From the NCBI GenBank assembly GCA_947086625.1, contig CAMTZV010000002.1:1-14018 (forward strand): a DNA stretch of 14,018 nucleotides, written 5' to 3'. Source of the DNA: an uncultured bacterium. Its GTDB lineage: Bacteria; Bacillota; Clostridia; Lachnospirales; Lachnospiraceae. Positions 13,862 to 14,018 of this stretch are shown piece after piece (the stretch's first letter is position 1; every line of letters starts with the position of its first letter). The position numbers and the translations under genes are program-made. Under the pieces are notes generated by a model, which saw only the letters and a list, made by a program, of their open reading frames with translations, ran no database searches and was not told the origin of the DNA.

Positions 13862-14018
13862 ATGTCAGTTACGGCAACAGAATTGAAAAACAATCTCGGT
13901 AAATATCTGGTATTGTCCGCAACGGAGGATATTTTCATCACAAAGAATGGAAAGGTAGTGGCCAAGCTGACAAATCCATATCAGGACAGGGTGGAAACTG
14001 CAAAATCCTTATTTGGGA
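13862..14018 (+). CDS. Phd/YefM-family antitoxin (partial, runs off right edge)
   Basis: The 52 visible residues begin MSVTATELKNNLGKYLVLSA and continue with EDIFITKNGKVVAKLTNPY, the standard Phd/YefM N-terminal fold (helix LKNNLGKYL, then two strands around TKNGKVVA). This domain binds DNA and dimerises; the missing C-terminal part would bind the toxin. AAAGGAG precedes ATG by about eight bases. The toxin gene (RelE/Doc/PIN type) should lie beyond the window on the plus strand. A+T-richer than the left-hand genes, which fits recent transfer. Confidence 0.88.
   Translation, partial: MSVTATELKNNLGKYLVLSATEDIFITKNGKVVAKLTNPYQDRVETAKSLFG

Noticed and set aside
13774..13965. Minus-strand frame of 63 codons over the antitoxin start
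   Set aside because: Antisense to the Phd/YefM gene and its promoter; no ribosome site.

Overview
The window looks like chromosomal DNA of a moderately high-GC Clostridia member, most likely Lachnospiraceae or a close relative. This is inferred from the gene set: BlaI/M56 pair, BmrR-type MerR with MATE pump, CmpB-type membrane protein, multi-TM GGDEF protein, MetY, Maf. Clean AGGAGG-type ribosome sites support it. Genus cannot be decided from the sequence alone. The last ~580 bases (13435 on) are visibly richer in A+T and carry an antitoxin gene, so a chromosomal island or mobile region may begin at the right edge.

Layout. (1) 1-3095, minus strand: a BlaI/MecI-type repressor, an M56 (BlaR1-like) membrane metalloprotease with an unrecognised outer domain, and a membrane protein with a duplicated acidic segment that runs off the left edge. 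The operon starts from a consensus promoter inside a perfect 24+24 base inverted repeat holding two TACA-N2-TGTA operator boxes. (2) 3286-6884: a minus-strand MATE pump and a two-domain CmpB-type membrane protein, divergent from a BmrR-like MerR regulator. The shared intergenic space contains a textbook MerR-activated promoter (-35 and -10 separated by 19 bases, filled by a dyad). (3) 6881-10764, minus strand: an apparent operon of a PIN7-like nuclease-fold protein, a second MATE pump and a membrane diguanylate cyclase, the last two overlapping by 25 bases. (4) 11312-12586, plus strand: homocysteine synthase metY. (5) 12761-13629, minus strand: maf, preceded by a 64-residue unknown gene with its own terminator. 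(6) 13862 to the edge, plus strand: a Phd/YefM antitoxin with promoter and direct-repeat operator.

The least explained content is intergenic. At least five copies or fragments of small palindromic elements lie between genes. Two families (about 163-164 bases when intact) have unrelated interiors but the same terminal inverted repeat (GTAACAGTTCAG) and the same plan of two internal stem-loops. A third element with different ends (TCCCGGGCC.TGAATAGTA) lies in the leader of the PIN-MATE-GGDEF operon. One internal stem shows a compensatory base-pair change between two copies, so RNA or hairpin structure appears to be under selection. These are MITE-like elements or structured intergenic repeats.

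In function the window is a set of regulated envelope, efflux and signalling modules (protease/repressor, drug-sensing MerR with pump, c-di-GMP enzyme with pump) beside housekeeping genes. No clearly novel defence system is visible.
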